Below, one piece after another: positions 12,146 through 23,342 of a stretch of 64,000 nt of DNA. A model generated the notes under the pieces. That model did no database searches, had not been told where the DNA came from, and saw only the letters and a list, made by a program, of their open reading frames with translations. The stretch spans positions 682,001 through 746,000 of the forward strand of contig JAZAYU010000222.1 in NCBI GenBank assembly GCA_038501625.1, in the 5' to 3' direction. Each line of letters opens with the position of its first letter. Position 1 is the stretch's first letter. Origin of the DNA: Corbicula japonica (lineage: Eukaryota > Mollusca > Bivalvia > Venerida > Cyrenidae). The position numbers and the translations under genes are program-made.

Positions 12146-12375
12146 CTGACTACTGTGTGACTATACCTCAGTGCTCTCCACTCTAGTGTAACTGACTACT
12201 GTGTGACCATACCTCAGTGCTCTCCACTCTAGTGTAACTGTGTGACCATACCTCAGTGCTCTCCACTCTAGTGTAACTGACTACTGTGTGACCATACCTC
12301 AGTGCTCTCCACTCTAGTGTAACTGACTACTGTGTGACCATACCTCAGTGCTCTCCACTCTAGTGTAACTGACTG
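12108..12375. repeat. 46-bp minisatellite, about 6 copies
   Basis: The segment TCCACTCTAGTGTAACTGAC recurs; the TGTAAC landmark falls at 12141, 12187, 12233, 12272, 12318 and 12364. Spacing is 46 bases except for one 39-base unit. The array begins at the donor of the last recognised RhoGEF exon, and the first unit overlaps the read-through stop codon, so each unit carries a copy of the same TAA in that context. Confidence 0.9.
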
Positions 12376-14475
12376 AGCAGTTTAACTTAACAATAGTGCT
12401 GTATACAGATGTGTAATGTCAGAGTTTTCGGCAAGTGTTACAGACTGGCTGTATCCAAACTCAAACTGACTTGACTGTTTTATGATTATAATGTTTCTGG
12501 TTGAGTGCAGTGCTCTACAGTGCTTACATTTTATTGTGTTTCAAACTACACTAGGTTAGTGGTTATGATAAAATATGGTACCCATATTTTTGCTATGAAT
12601 TGTTAAAAATGTTTTTTAATTGTTGTCTGTTAAATATTGTTTATACATATTGTTAACTCTTTTGTACATACTTGAATTTGTTAATATTTGTTAACAAGTG
12701 CTGTTGGTAAATTTCTGTTCCATGTATTTCTTTCTCTGCTCTATCTATTACCTCTTGTCATTGTGTCATGTATAAAGTTGTGTTATTATATTTTCTTACT
12801 TTGAAATTAAATTATTGAAACTGAATTACTTGTGTTTGGTTGTTTGCTTCATGATTGTGTTTAGGTCAGGTTATCTCTAAAAATTATACTTGAATCATTT
12901 AGAGGGAAATTCCATCTGAAACCTATCTGACATGTTGCTTAATTGGAGACTGGTGTCTTGTTTTAAGGTTCTCAAATCTTAACATCAAGGCCACATTTAA
13001 CTAAGTTATGCCAATTAAACTGTCATGAAATTTGTTGGCCATAATTTTGCCTCAATATTTCATCAAGAAACTTAAAAATGTTTCTCATTTGACAGTTATA
13101 TTCCTTTTTGTTATTACATGTTTGTAATACATGTTTGAAAAATGTTGTCTATGTCTTTGCAGTTTCTTAATATTTAATTTTATTTATAAGTTTAGGTGGC
13201 CAAATCCATTGGTTTATGTCATTCTGTTATCCGAGCCAAACATGCTGTTGAACACACATCTAGTTATATCGCCTGAGATTGCAGGTAAACATAAAAGGAT
13301 AGTGCGGTGGCAGCAGCTTTGTCGGGTAGTCCCCACACTTTAACAAGACTTAATTTGCCTATTACTAAGTACTGTGCTTGTTCACTTAATATATTATCTT
13401 TATGAATAAAGCCATAGGTGACAACAAGACTGGGAACTCCTGTTTTACTTTTTGGGGGTTTTGGCCCTTTCAAATGCAACTTTAACATGAAACTTGACAT
13501 TGCCTTTAACTTTGAAAGTACTTCTCCTTCACTTGATACTTTGAATATATCATCTTCATGAACAAAGCCATATGATAACTCCTGGTTCACTATTTTTTTT
13601 TATTCTGCTTTTTAAATGCAAGTTTTGGCAACACATGTTCTGAGTAACACCAAATTCTAGTTTCTATATTTTCTACATCTTTTACAGTTGCTTGAAGCTG
13701 AACTCCCACCACATGATTTTCATTTAATGTCCCTTAGCTCGATAGAATGAGATTCTTCATGCAAAGTAATACAACCTTCTTTAACAATGAGATAGTGAAG
13801 AAAATATGATTTTCGCATCTTTATCAATAGGAAGTAGACAAGTGTAATTTATTGCAAACTGTACTGCCTTATTAACCCTATTAACACAATAAAAAGCTTA
13901 AGTAAAGGCGTGAATAAATTAAGTATAATAGTTTGAAATGATAATTATATGTTAATATTTATCTGTATTAAAACAATATATTATCAGCTGAAAGGATAAA
14001 ATGTAAACGATTTAAGGTGGAACACACAAAAATGTAAATTCAACATTGATAAATTAGATAAATATGGTAGTTTAGGCAACATATATTTACTATTAAAATA
14101 TTTTTCGATTCATAACCCGTTATATATCTTAACCCTGACTTGAATACAGTGTATCACTGACTTCTAGGACATATGCGATCATACGGAACGGTTCGGCATC
14201 CGGTTTTACTTTCATTGCTAGTCACACGATCAGTAAATATCCTGCACCGGCGTGTTTATGTTTTTTTTGTAAGAAACATGTTTTAAATTAACGTATTATG
14301 CATTTTTAATAGGAATATGTGGGATTAATTTGGTGTTCCTGTTGGCGGCATTAGAGCACTTTTGACATCTATACTCACTAAACCCTAACGCTTACCCCAT
14401 GCCCTAACATTCCCCCAATTTTGATGGACATTGGAAAAGTCTGCAATTTTTTTTGTTTATTTTATTTAAGCTGTT
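12376..14475. other. Intergenic AT-rich DNA, no gene seen
   Basis: No exon with coding character was found, in particular none continuing the RhoGEF gene with a PH domain. The stretch includes a diverged copy of the repeat seen at 6360-6760 (13340-13600, with 'AAGCCATAGGTGACAACAAG' and 'TTTGAAAGTACTTCTCCTT') and otherwise unremarkable sequence. An ATTAAA near 12805 could serve as a polyadenylation signal if the short RhoGEF 3' end is used. Confidence 0.5.
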
Positions 14476-14479
14476 TAAG

Positions 14480-14640
14480 GGGCTTTCGTCGCCGAGTGGT
14501 TAAGGTTTCCGACTGAGAATCACTTGCCCTTCACCGCTGTGAGTTCGAGACCTACAAGGGTCAAGATCTTTCATGTCAGGAAGCTTGCCAGCTAGCTTGC
14601 GAAACGTTGGTGGTTATACCCTAGTCCTATAAATATGACG
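14480..14640 (+). mobile_element. tRNA-derived SINE, Ser/Leu-like head
   Basis: The 5' part has a pol III box A-like 'GTCGCCGAGTGGTTAAGG' and a box B-like 'GAGTTCGAGACC', spaced as in a class II tRNA (Ser or Leu). The following body contains 'AGGAAGCTTGCCAGCTAGCT' and 'GTTGGTGGTTATACCC'. The head does not close into a clean acceptor stem, so it is a SINE head and not a working tRNA. Confidence 0.75.
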
Positions 14641-15475
14641 TCGTAAATGCTTATTTATCATTTTTTTATTTTATGGCAATTACGACGTCATATCGCCGAA
14701 CACAGTTTTCCTGTCGCATGTTCCGACCGATTTTCGGGACAATTATCTATCATATGTATCTATAAGTTATCTGCAAATTTACAACATGACAGGCCTAAAT
14801 ATAGCAATATTTTATTAATATTACTCTTATTCTTGCTTCAGATACAAAAATTACTTACATTATCCAGTTATATTCTACGATAATCCATTTTAATTTCCAC
14901 CACAGTATTTTTGTATATGCGGCTCTCAGCCGTGTAGACATTGCTCGATTCTGATTGGCTCATGCAAATCATGCATCCTTCTCATGTCATACAGTTCTAA
15001 TTGGACGAATTACAAATAAATAGATGTTTTTAATAATATAAATCATACTTCCATATAAAATCGGACAGAAATATATATTTTCTTGATAATTAAAGTTAGC
15101 TTACAATAGTTTGATTGTTTTTCTTACTAATACTATTTAAAGGACATAACCTGATTATTATATTATTTTCGTCTACGAAATTTTTACGCAACTGTCAACC
15201 GGGAATATGTCAAGTGAAAGTTCTGCATACACAGTACTTGAATATAATTTCTTACCGGATTTAATTCATGTTTACCGATGATTTGATGGTTAAAGGTGAA
15301 TTTTGTTATATATTTTCAGTGTCTAATCATTTAAAGCTGAGAAAGTGAGATTATAACTTTCTGTAAACTTTTTGTTAAAACTAAATATGCAACACGTTTT
15401 TGATGCATTGCGTTTAGAGGTAACGCTTGCCAATAAATGAAAAATATAAAATGTCAAAATATTAAATGTTAAAGG

Positions 15476-16070
15476 TTAAAGAAGCATGCGTTCCTCTAAA
15501 TATTTGGAGTAGTTATACCCAGGTGCCGGCTCAGGCCTGAAAATTGTCCATAGGGGCACCTGCGGGTCTTCCTCCACCATGTTAAAGCTGGAATGCCAAA
15601 TGAGCCTAAGAGGCAATAATCTTAGCATCTGTTGATGTTCTAATCTACATGAATGAATGTAACTTGTATGTACACCTTGTTTGTAGGTGGGAAAATAACA
15701 TTTGAAATGAAAAAAAAAATTATGCAGCAGTTTTATGGGCAGAATGGGAGTGCTGAACTTAAAATTTAGCAAGTGTCTCCTCCGGCACCCCGGTTTGCAG
15801 TTGAGGAGACCCAAAGTTGGTATTCAACTCGAACCTGGGCAGACCCTTGCGGACATTTGCCAAATAAATTGGAAATGTCTCGCATAAGAGGGTAGGAATG
15901 TATTATGTAGTAGATTTCGTACCAGTGGGCTCTGTTGCTCAGTTGGTAGAACGTCAGCACAGTAAGCCAGAGATCTGATGTTCCAATTGTTGGGAGGCTT
16001 CTTTTTTCCTACCCTATCTGGAGACTGCCACACTAGAAATGACACCTTTCTACAATCCTGCATCATAGAG
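15476..16070. mobile_element. Repeat region with tRNA-like segment
   Basis: At about 15928-16000 the + strand reads 'TTGCTCAGTTGGTAGAACG', a box A-like motif, followed about 40 bases later by 'GATGTTCCAATTG', a decayed box B. The neighbouring 15780-15900 sequence gives long but featureless minus-strand frames. I read it as an old SINE with flanking repeat DNA. Confidence 0.45.
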
Positions 16071-16518
16071 ACCCAGGCAATATAGACTTGTCACAGTGTG
16101 CATCAATCAAATCCTGAACTGATATGTCCTCCTGATTATTATTTATATACTGACTTTTAAATTTTTACTCTATGCAATATGGCTTGTATGTTGTGAGAGG
16201 CTATTGTAGATGCTATCAGACAGCATGTGATAAATGTCATATAAGATATAGAGTAAATGGTTAATAGATTCATGAATCTTCTTCAGCCACATATAGTTAG
16301 AAAATGCTGTAGATAACTTGTTGAACGCGTAATGTTTTTTTTTTGTGTTTAAATGGGTTGTATACTGCTGAAACATGCACTATTCATAGTTGTATTTTAT
16401 TTCATGTACTTTTAAATCCTGTAACAACATACTAAGAGTCTCAGACAGCAAAATTATCAAAGATTAATTACTTTCAGGAGGATGTTGGTGTAGCAGCATA
16501 ATAATGTAACAGTATGAT

Positions 16519-19461
16519 ATGAGTGTGATGACAACAACGCCAAATATGTTTGTGGCGGTGTCAGCAGCGTCGTCTCCAGTACCTGCCATTATCTCGCAGC
16601 AGATACCTAACAATGTAAGTGTTGTTTTTCTTGGATTGGCTTCTTCATATGACACAAATCTCTATATAAGTTTAACCTTTTACTTCATGGATATGCATTT
16701 ATCACATTAGACCATCCTTAAAAAATTATTTGCGTTGTGGGACCTACCCAGTGAAATAACCCCCGACCCCAAAAATTTTTTTGACCATCCTGAAAAATTT
16801 TTTTTTGTCAATATGTTTCTTTCCATTAAAAAATAAGATAAGCATTTTACTAAACACTAACTAACGCGAACATATTCCATAATTTATAATTGCATCCCAA
16901 TTTTATCTCTGGTAATCGCGGTGTCATATTTCAGAATTATTGCATCATCAACCAATTTAACTGCAATAACTGCAGTTTGGATAAATCAATCTTGCTAAAA
17001 TTTAGGATATAGCAAGATTGAATGAAAACCTAGCTTGGGATTGGATTAGGGGGCCAGTCAGGTCATGGTCACTGTTAATAAAAATAAGAAAACAGTTTTC
17101 CATCAATAACTTCAGTTTGGATAAACCAAACTTGCGGAAACTTAGGATGAAGGCAGCAGTAGTCCAATGGTAGAGCGCTCGCTTAAGGATTGAGGGGTCC
17201 TGGGTTCGAGCCCCAGTCCGGCTGCTAAGTTCCTGAAGCATGAAATTAAGCCTTCATTGCTTCTCTCCACCCAGGTTTATAAATGGGTACCTGTGAGGAA
17301 TATAAGCCAATATTCTGTGGCTGCCTACAACGCTGACTGTTAACGGACGACTTATATCCAGTGTTCGGAAATTTTTTTTTAGGTAGTTTATGTGCAGCCC
17401 TAGCTTGGGATTGAATTTGGGGCCGGAACTACCTTAGAACTTCAGTTTGGAGGAAGACTGTTAAAGATTTGATAACTTGGGTTTTGTCGCGTTGACACAT
17501 TTATTGTTTAATAACATAACTGTTATATTATAAGTTTTATATCTTGATTTTTAAGGTTATAACAAGTAGCCCTGTTGGTATGGCTGGTCAGCAAGTGGTC
17601 GTTGGCCAGCAACCTGGAGGTCTGAGGCCACCTGTGCCAGTCACCCAACAAGTCACAGTCCCAACTGTTGGCTTGCCTACAACGGTCAGCAAAGACAGTA
17701 AAGTCCTGGACAAGAGACGTCTTCAGGAACTTGTAAAGGAGGTAGACCCTCTAGAACAGCTAGATGAGGATGTGGAGGAGGTAAGCTTTTCTGGGACCTA
17801 TAAAAGCTGGAGACCAGTCTCAGATTTCGAGTATCTGGTTGATAAAACATTAGCTCAGTGTCCAAACTGACCAGTTAAAAGCTAGAGCTTTGAAATTTGT
17901 GTCTAAACTCGGTTTAAAATTGTTGGTCTAGTCAAAACTAAGTTTTATTATTAACAAACTATTAATATTGAATGTGAAACCTCGGATTTCACGCCTTTTT
18001 CTGCTGCCAGTCACGATCTGTGTATTACCAGTATAAAACTGTGCACCCTGAAAATGACATTAAAACTAGAACTGAAATATTAGAGACAGAAACCTGGCAC
18101 ATTGAATTTTAAAAAATTGCCATATCTTTTTTCTATGAATAATGATATTTGACCAATCAGCTATTTTTAAAATTATGAAGTTAGGAACTGTACAGAAAAT
18201 CTATGGAAACGTTTCCAGTATCTCCCAATCTTTTGACATGGGCACTTACAACTTACATAAAAAAAAATTAAATTTTTTTTTTCACAATTAAGTTACATTT
18301 CCAGTAACAGTCTGTGCAGTAAGATGTAACAAGAGGGTTTTCATCTTTTACAGTACTTCATATACTTCATGTATTTTTATAATTACTGGTATGTTGTGTT
18401 TACAGGTGCTAATGGAGATCGCAGATGATTTTATAGAGAGTGTTGTCACTGCATCGTGTAAAATTGCCAAACACAGAAAGTCGAATACACTGGAAGCTAA
18501 AGATGTGCAGTTACATCTTGGTATAATACATATTAGCATTACAGCATTAACATATATGTCATTTAAGGGCAATTAAATTTTTCTTTTCTTTTAAATTTCA
18601 ATTCATTTGTAAATGCCATAATTGCATTAGTGCTTTTACTATGAAAACCTTGATTTTTGTTGAATAATTGTAGTTGGAGGTATCAACCCAAAAGATGGGA
18701 TATGACTGTTACTTGGGCAAATAGTGTAAATCCAGATCACCCCATACATTCATGATGTCTGATCTGGCTCTGCACTGGTTGCCTCATAGTCAAAAATAAC
18801 ATAATGAATCTAAAAGTGAACAGTGTTGATCCTCATCATAAAAGTGAACAGTGTAGATCCTGATCATGTATGTGCTGTCTGATCTGGAACTAAACTGTAC
18901 ACGTATGAGAGTAGAGCGTTTATGATAACATTATGCTTACAGAACAAAGTTGGGGTATCTGGGTACCAGGTTTTGGCACAGATGAACTGAGACCGTACAA
19001 GAAGGCTTGCACCACTGAGGCTCATAAACAGGTATTGTTCATAATAATTTTATGACTTCAGCTATTCTAATTGTTTAATTATTATTTCCAGTTTAGTGAT
19101 AGTGATGAGTTCAAAACTTTTCATATACCTTCCCAGGAAAGTTCTGTTTAGATCGACATAAGATAATAAAACTGAGATTGAGGACTTGTCTCAAATCTTG
19201 ATCATCTGATTGGCCGAAATGGCGACCAGATGCCATTTCAGCAAATCACATGCTTGAGATTTGAGGCTGGTCTCTAGTTTTAGTTTTTTGATCTTGGGCT
19301 CTGATAACAAATGAGTATGAACTACCCTAAGACTTGCCCAAACGAACCCCTTTTATGGAAATCTTGCATCTGACCATGGAGCATGGACAGAATTATTTAT
19401 ATGTGTATGTTGTGTATTTCAGAGACTGGCTCTCATCAGAAAGACACTCAAGAAAAGCTGA
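16519..19461 (+). CDS. TAF12: TFIID/SAGA subunit TAF12
   Basis: Coding exons are 16519-16614, 17556-17780, 18406-18520, 18943-19031 and 19423-19461; all junctions are GT-AG and phases agree, giving 187 aa (human is about 161). The first coding exon probably starts at an acceptor at 16477, so the 5' UTR is also spliced. Residues 1-80 are Ala/Thr/Gln/Pro-rich and probably disordered. Residues ~81-175 form the histone fold, with LDKRRLQELVKEVDPLEQLD, then IADDFIESVVTASC and HRKSNTLEAKDVQLHL, then WVPGFGTDELRPYKKACTTE and a basic C-terminus (IRKTLKKS). TAF12 pairs with TAF4 in TFIID and with ADA1 in SAGA through an H2B-like fold and acts in the nucleus in promoter recognition. A family-A MITE fragment lies 13 bases after the exon 2 donor, and two family-B or -A palindromes lie in introns 3 and 4. 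Confidence 0.95.
17150..17370 (+). mobile_element. tRNA-derived SINE in TAF12 intron 1
   Basis: The head reads 'CCAATGGTAGAGCGCTCGC' (box A) and 'GGGTTCGAGCCCCAG' (T arm with a perfect 5-bp stem and 7-base loop), with AAG at the anticodon position. The acceptor stem is out of register by about two bases and the anticodon stem has a mismatch, so it is not a functional tRNA. The body contains 'CTCCACCCAGGTTTATAAAT' and 'GGGTACCTGTGAGG', a pattern seen in marine-invertebrate SINEs. Confidence 0.75.
17793..17848. repeat. Palindromic MITE family A fragment
   Basis: One arm, 'TAAAAGCTGGAGACCAGTCT', is followed by a shortened 'CTGGTTGATAAAAC'. It begins 13 bases after the TAF12 exon 2 donor, corresponding in position to the 27-bp minisatellite beside the orphan exon. 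Confidence 0.75.
18716..18905. repeat. Palindromic MITE family B
   Basis: Arms 'GTGTAAATCCAGATCACCCC' and 'CTGATCTGG..' surround 'CATAGTCAAAAATAACATAA', the family centre. A short internal duplication of 'AAAGTGAACAGTGT' is present (near 18811 and 18841). It lies in TAF12 intron 3. Confidence 0.7.
19160..19303. repeat. Palindromic MITE family A
   Basis: A foldback of about 144 bases: left arm with 'CTGATTGGCCGAAATGGCGA', right arm with 'GCCATTTCAGCAAATCACAT' and 'GAGATTTGAGGCTGGTCTC', ending GATCTTGGGC. It lies in TAF12 intron 4. Confidence 0.8.
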
Positions 19462-19549
19462 TGTCTGTTGTAGTTACACTTATACAATCTTACACATATG
19501 AAAATCACATGTACAATCTTAACCCTATTCTTCATGGATGCAATTTGAT

Positions 19550-19755
19550 TACATGGACTGCCAGTGTAGATCCTGATCAGCCTTCACATCTATGCAAGAT
19601 CTGTGCCATATGATCTGAATCTACATGTTTGCTTCTTGATCCGAAAAAAAACACCAACAGATCTAAAAGCAAACAGTGTAGATCCTGATCAGACAGTACA
19701 AATGTGCAAACTGATCTGGATCTACACTGTTCACCCATGCAATAAAAGTTGTAAG
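19550..19755. repeat. Palindromic MITE family B
   Basis: Two hairpins with 'GTGTAGATCCTGATCAGCC' and 'GTGTAGATCCTGATCAGAC' and the end motif 'TTCACCCATGCAATAAAAG'. It is just downstream of the TAF12 stop and would fall in its 3' UTR or flank. Confidence 0.75.
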
Positions 19756-19821
19756 TTATGGAGTAAAGAGTTAAATTGATAGTGTGTTCTAAATTTTATA
19801 CATCTGTTTACTGGTTTAAGC

Positions 19822-20025
19822 CTTTCCTCCATAAATACATATTTTTACGCATATGCGACCCGTGTATATCCAGATCAGCCAGCACATCGCTGTCTGATCA
19901 GAATCTGCACTGCTCACATTTTGGTCAGAAATAACCCAACAAATCAAAAAGTGAACGGTTTAGATCCTGATCAGACAGCACAGATGTGTAAATAAAGGTG
20001 TATCTATGGAGGAAAGGGTTAAACA
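19822..20025. repeat. Palindromic MITE family B
   Basis: The start 'CTCCATAAATACATATTTTT' and end 'GGTGTATCTATGGAGGAAAG' are near-inverse, with 'ATCCAGATCAGCCAGCACAT' and 'TTTGGTCAGAAATAACCCAA' inside. This copy shows the outer termini of the family well. Confidence 0.75.
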
Positions 20026-20284
20026 ATAATACTGATATGTTCCAATTTTGCTGGAAGGAAGGCTGTACTAGAAATGAAAGACAATATTTTTTTTTATAAA
20101 TATTGTGTATATGTGTGACATATTGTTCATTCAATGTAGCTTATAATTTGTTAGTTTTGTACCAAAGTCTGTGTGTAAGACAGACATTACTGTTTCAAAT
20201 GGACCATTAGTAGTTGTTGGCGATGTCTTGAAGTGTTCTCTTGAATTGTTGACATTTTTGTAAAAGACTAGGTTCTCCTTCATA

Positions 20285-20360
20285 CCAGGCTCCAAGATTA
20301 TAAATCTGAGAGTGGAGATCAGTCTCAGATCTCAAGCATCTGGTTGGTTGAAATGGAAAC
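20285..20360. repeat. Family A MITE, single arm
   Basis: Only the left arm is present: 'CTCCAAGATTATAAATCTGA' then 'GATCTCAAGCATCTGGTTGG'. The opposing arm is missing. Confidence 0.7.
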
Positions 20361-20472
20361 TTACGTGCACAAATACCTGCACTTAAATGTGTTTTTTGTG
20401 ACTTCTGTTCAAAATTTTGAAAAACGGGACGTATTATGGGAACACCTGCGGCGGGCGGGCGGCGTCCACAGG

Positions 20473-20935
20473 GTTTCCGCTCTCTAAGTCAAAGAGTTTT
20501 CATCAGGTCTTTATCAAACTTGGTGAATATGTTGGTGTGCATAATGTCTCGACCAAGTTCTATAACCAGCCAAATCCCCCTAGGCACTCCTGAATTATGG
20601 CCCTTTAATTGTCCAAAATTTGGGTTTCCGCTCTCTAAGTCAAAGAGTTTTTGTCCTGTCTTTATCAAACTTGGTGAATATGTTGTTGGGCATAATATCT
20701 GGACCAAGTTCTATAACCAGCCAAATCCCCCCATGCACTCCTGAATTATGGCCCTTGAATTGTCCAAAATTACTGTTTCCGCTCTCTAAGTCAAAGAGTT
20801 TTCATCCGGTCTTTATCAAACTTGGTGAATATGTTGGTGGGCATAATATCTCAACCAAGTTCTATAACCTGCCAAATCCCCCCAGGCACTCCTGAATTAT
20901 TGCCCTTGAATTGTCCAGAAACTGAATTAGCGGTA
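20473..20935. repeat. 151-bp tandem repeat, three copies plus a partial
   Basis: 'TTTCCGCTCTCTAAGTCAAA' recurs at 20474, 20625 and 20776, a spacing of exactly 151 bases, with a diverged fourth start near 20935 ('CTGCTCTCCAAGTCGAAT'). Each unit contains 'CTTTATCAAACTTGGTGAAT'. The 'ACTTGGTGAATATG' text is typical of dispersed tandem satellites in molluscs; this is from general familiarity only. Frames through it are repetitive and not genes. Confidence 0.9.
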
Positions 20936-21060
20936 TCTGCTCTCCAAGTCGAATAATTTTCATCGGATCGTTACGGAACTTTGATGATCAGCATTTTGAC
21001 AGGCGATTTTGTGTCAGTTTGGCACTCTTGTTCACTTTATTTAAAGAGTAATTCTAGATC

Positions 21061-21132
21061 AGGGCCCAAGATAAAAAAAAGCTAAGCTTTGAGACTGATC
21101 TCTAGGTTTAGTTTTATGATCTTGGGCCCTGG
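21061..21132. repeat. Family A MITE, both ends with the middle deleted
   Basis: Both termini are preserved, AGGGCCCAAGAT on the left and ATCTTGGGCCCTGG on the right, but only about 70 bases remain instead of about 145. It gives the clearest view of the family ends: GGGCCCAAGAT/ATCTTGGGCCC. Confidence 0.8.
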
Positions 21133-21516
21133 CAGCACAGCATGCAATAAAGGTCATACTTCTGAAATAAAGGCTGATGCCACAATGTTAGCTTTTTTAT
21201 TTTGTTCAGAATGGATGGAAAATAGTTAATGAACATTATGTACTTTCACCATTATCATGACTGCAAGTGTTATATCATGTACATCTTTGGTGCAGTTGTC
21301 AGCATGGTCATCATCATCATCTTCATCATATCAGTATCTGTTCCAACTGCACTTTAAGCATCTCAGACTGCGAAAAACATATTAAAAATAAAGTAATAAA
21401 TATCAGTATTATTTTTTATTTCATTTCGGGACATAATCATAATAGAGGCCGAATTAATTGAAACCAGTGGTGTACTGAACACAGGCAAAACAGACTGAAA
21501 GTGTGACCTGGCCTAA

Positions 21517-21686
21517 ATATTATAAAACAGATTGGAGACCAGTCTAAAATTTTAAGCATCTGATTGGCTTAAATGGAAATCTTAAGCATCTGATCGGTTA
21601 AAATGGTGACATGTCTCCATTTCAGCCAATCACATCCTTGAGATTTGAGACTGGTCTCCATTCTCAGTTATATAATCTTAGGCCCC
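21517..21686. repeat. Palindromic MITE family A, long copy
   Basis: Left arm 'GATTGGAGACCAGTCTAAAA', right arm 'TTGAGATTTGAGACTGGTCT', with the element 'TTAAGCATCTGAT' duplicated in the left half. The centre is longer than in other copies, so about 170 bases. Confidence 0.75.
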
Positions 21687-22167
21687 AGTTACCTTCAAAA
21701 TTGTCGTATCACCTCAACACAACTATTCAACTGTTGTAATAGTTTGAGATTTATTTATTGTCACTACCAGAAGACTGTATTAGCAATGTGTCCAGAACAG
21801 TGTTGGTCATCTTAGGTTTTTAGAGGATAGTGCAAGATACAGAGGACTATCCTATTCCAGAATCATCTCTGGTTCTTTTAACTAGTTGATGTACAGCACC
21901 AATACACTTGACCTCGGTTTAAAGTCCCATCCAAAAGTTGGAGTAGGACCAGAGATGCCTGGCCTCAGATGTAGCCACGCCAATCAATGAGCTATTAATC
22001 TGCCCTTTCAATGAACTGTTGACTTTACGTGAATTAAATACTGATGAAACACTACCAAATAGAAAATGGGATCTATAACCCAAAGTGCAATACTAAGACT
22101 GAGTCTTGTGAACTAAGCCGTATTATTATACCCATGAGGAATACCATGGCTTAAAATATGGTATAAA

Positions 22168-22308
22168 TTCATAAAACAAAATCAGGGGACTAGTCTCAAA
22201 TCTCAATCATCTGATTGGCTGAAATGTTGACTGGCACCAGCCTTAAATCCAGTCGCTATTTCAGCCAATCAGATGCTTTAGATTTGAGATTGGTCTACAG
22301 AATTAAAT
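22168..22308. repeat. Palindromic MITE family A
   Basis: Left arm 'CTCAAATCTCAATCATCTGA' and right arm 'CAGCCAATCAGATGCTTTAG' pair over most of their length, with an unpaired centre 'ACTGGCACCAGCCTTAAAT'. Confidence 0.75.
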
Positions 22309-23138
22309 CTGTTGGAGATTTTGCATGCAAGCTTCTGTCATACAATCTTAGTAACTACTTAATTATTTGAAACTACTTAAATTTTAAGGGATATGCGACA
22401 ATCTAGTTCTAGCAAGGCATATAACTCTCGGTTGAATTAATGCTCATTATGATCCTTGTTTCGACTTAACAAAATTCGTTAAATGTTTTGTTTGTAAGCT
22501 TCTAGCTTATCTCAGTAACCACTTAGGTGAATGTTGGAAACTCTAATGTCTTTGGGTTTAATAAGAAAATCATGTTTTTTAACACTTGATTGAACAATGC
22601 TAATTATGGTCTTTGTTTAACGGAGAAAATTTGATAGAAGTGTTGCATACTATTAAGCACCAATCTTAGTTTGAACTTGTGGGCTGTTTTTAAAAGCTTT
22701 TTTTAGAGTTTTCAGGAGACAGAAATATCAAACAAACAAGTGCGCTTAATTTTGATGGAAATTTACTAATGTACTAATGGGTAAGGCCTTTGTTTGACTT
22801 GGTTAAATTTGGTTCAAGTTTTGCGTGCTGGCTTCTATTATGCACGTAATAATCTATTTAGCACGTCATGGGCATCGATGGTGAAGGTTAGCTATTAAAA
22901 GGAAGTTCTTATTTCAGGAATAGCTCACATACCGCATATCAGTTTGTCCTGAAACTTTCAGAATTTTGCAATGTCACATGGCACTAAAAGACTCATTGCC
23001 CGTAAGTCCATTATGACATAATGATAACCCTTTTTGTTGTTGAGTGAAATCTTAAATAATGTTTTATTGGCAAATTCAGGAACACCGCCACTTTAAGCGT
23101 CAGCGTCTTCTTTACGTTATTGTTACTTTTGGTTAACC

Positions 23139-23342
23139 TTTACTGTGGTATTATATTTCGCGGGCTTTAATTTTCGCGCGTTTCGCTCTAGTGCAAGTGC
23201 GCGAAATTTAACCCAGCAAAATCGAAACATGGAAAATGAGAATAATACAACTGCGCGAAATTATACCCTTGCGAAAATGTGAAGTATTTCTCCTACAGGT
23301 GCGAAATTTGATCCCCGCGAAACAGAGTGATACCACAGTAAA
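23139..23342. mobile_element. 204-bp MITE with TTTACTGTGGTAT ends
   Basis: The 5' end TTTACTGTGGTAT is inverted at the 3' end as ATACCACAGTAAA, giving 13-bp terminal inverted repeats. The interior repeats 'GCGCGAAAT' and 'CGCGAAA' several times on both strands. No coding capacity. The equivalent copy is at 51275-51478, with one mismatch in its right end. Confidence 0.85.

Noticed and set aside
14485..14562. tRNA-Ser/Leu gene
   Set aside because: Box A and box B are good, but no closed acceptor stem is possible and a SINE body follows.
15476..16066. Minus-strand frames of 64-112 codons
   Set aside because: They overlap each other within repeat DNA and a SINE-like head; no domain or splice context.
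17159..17225. tRNA-Leu(AAG) gene
   Set aside because: The T arm is perfect, but the acceptor stem is out of register and the anticodon stem mispairs; the following body is that of a SINE.
20436..20895. Pair of ~100-codon paralogous proteins with internal repeats
   Set aside because: The repetition is the 151-bp DNA satellite, and frames differ between units.
20473..20935. CRISPR array
   Set aside because: Long adjoining units without unique spacers in a eukaryotic context; a simple tandem repeat.
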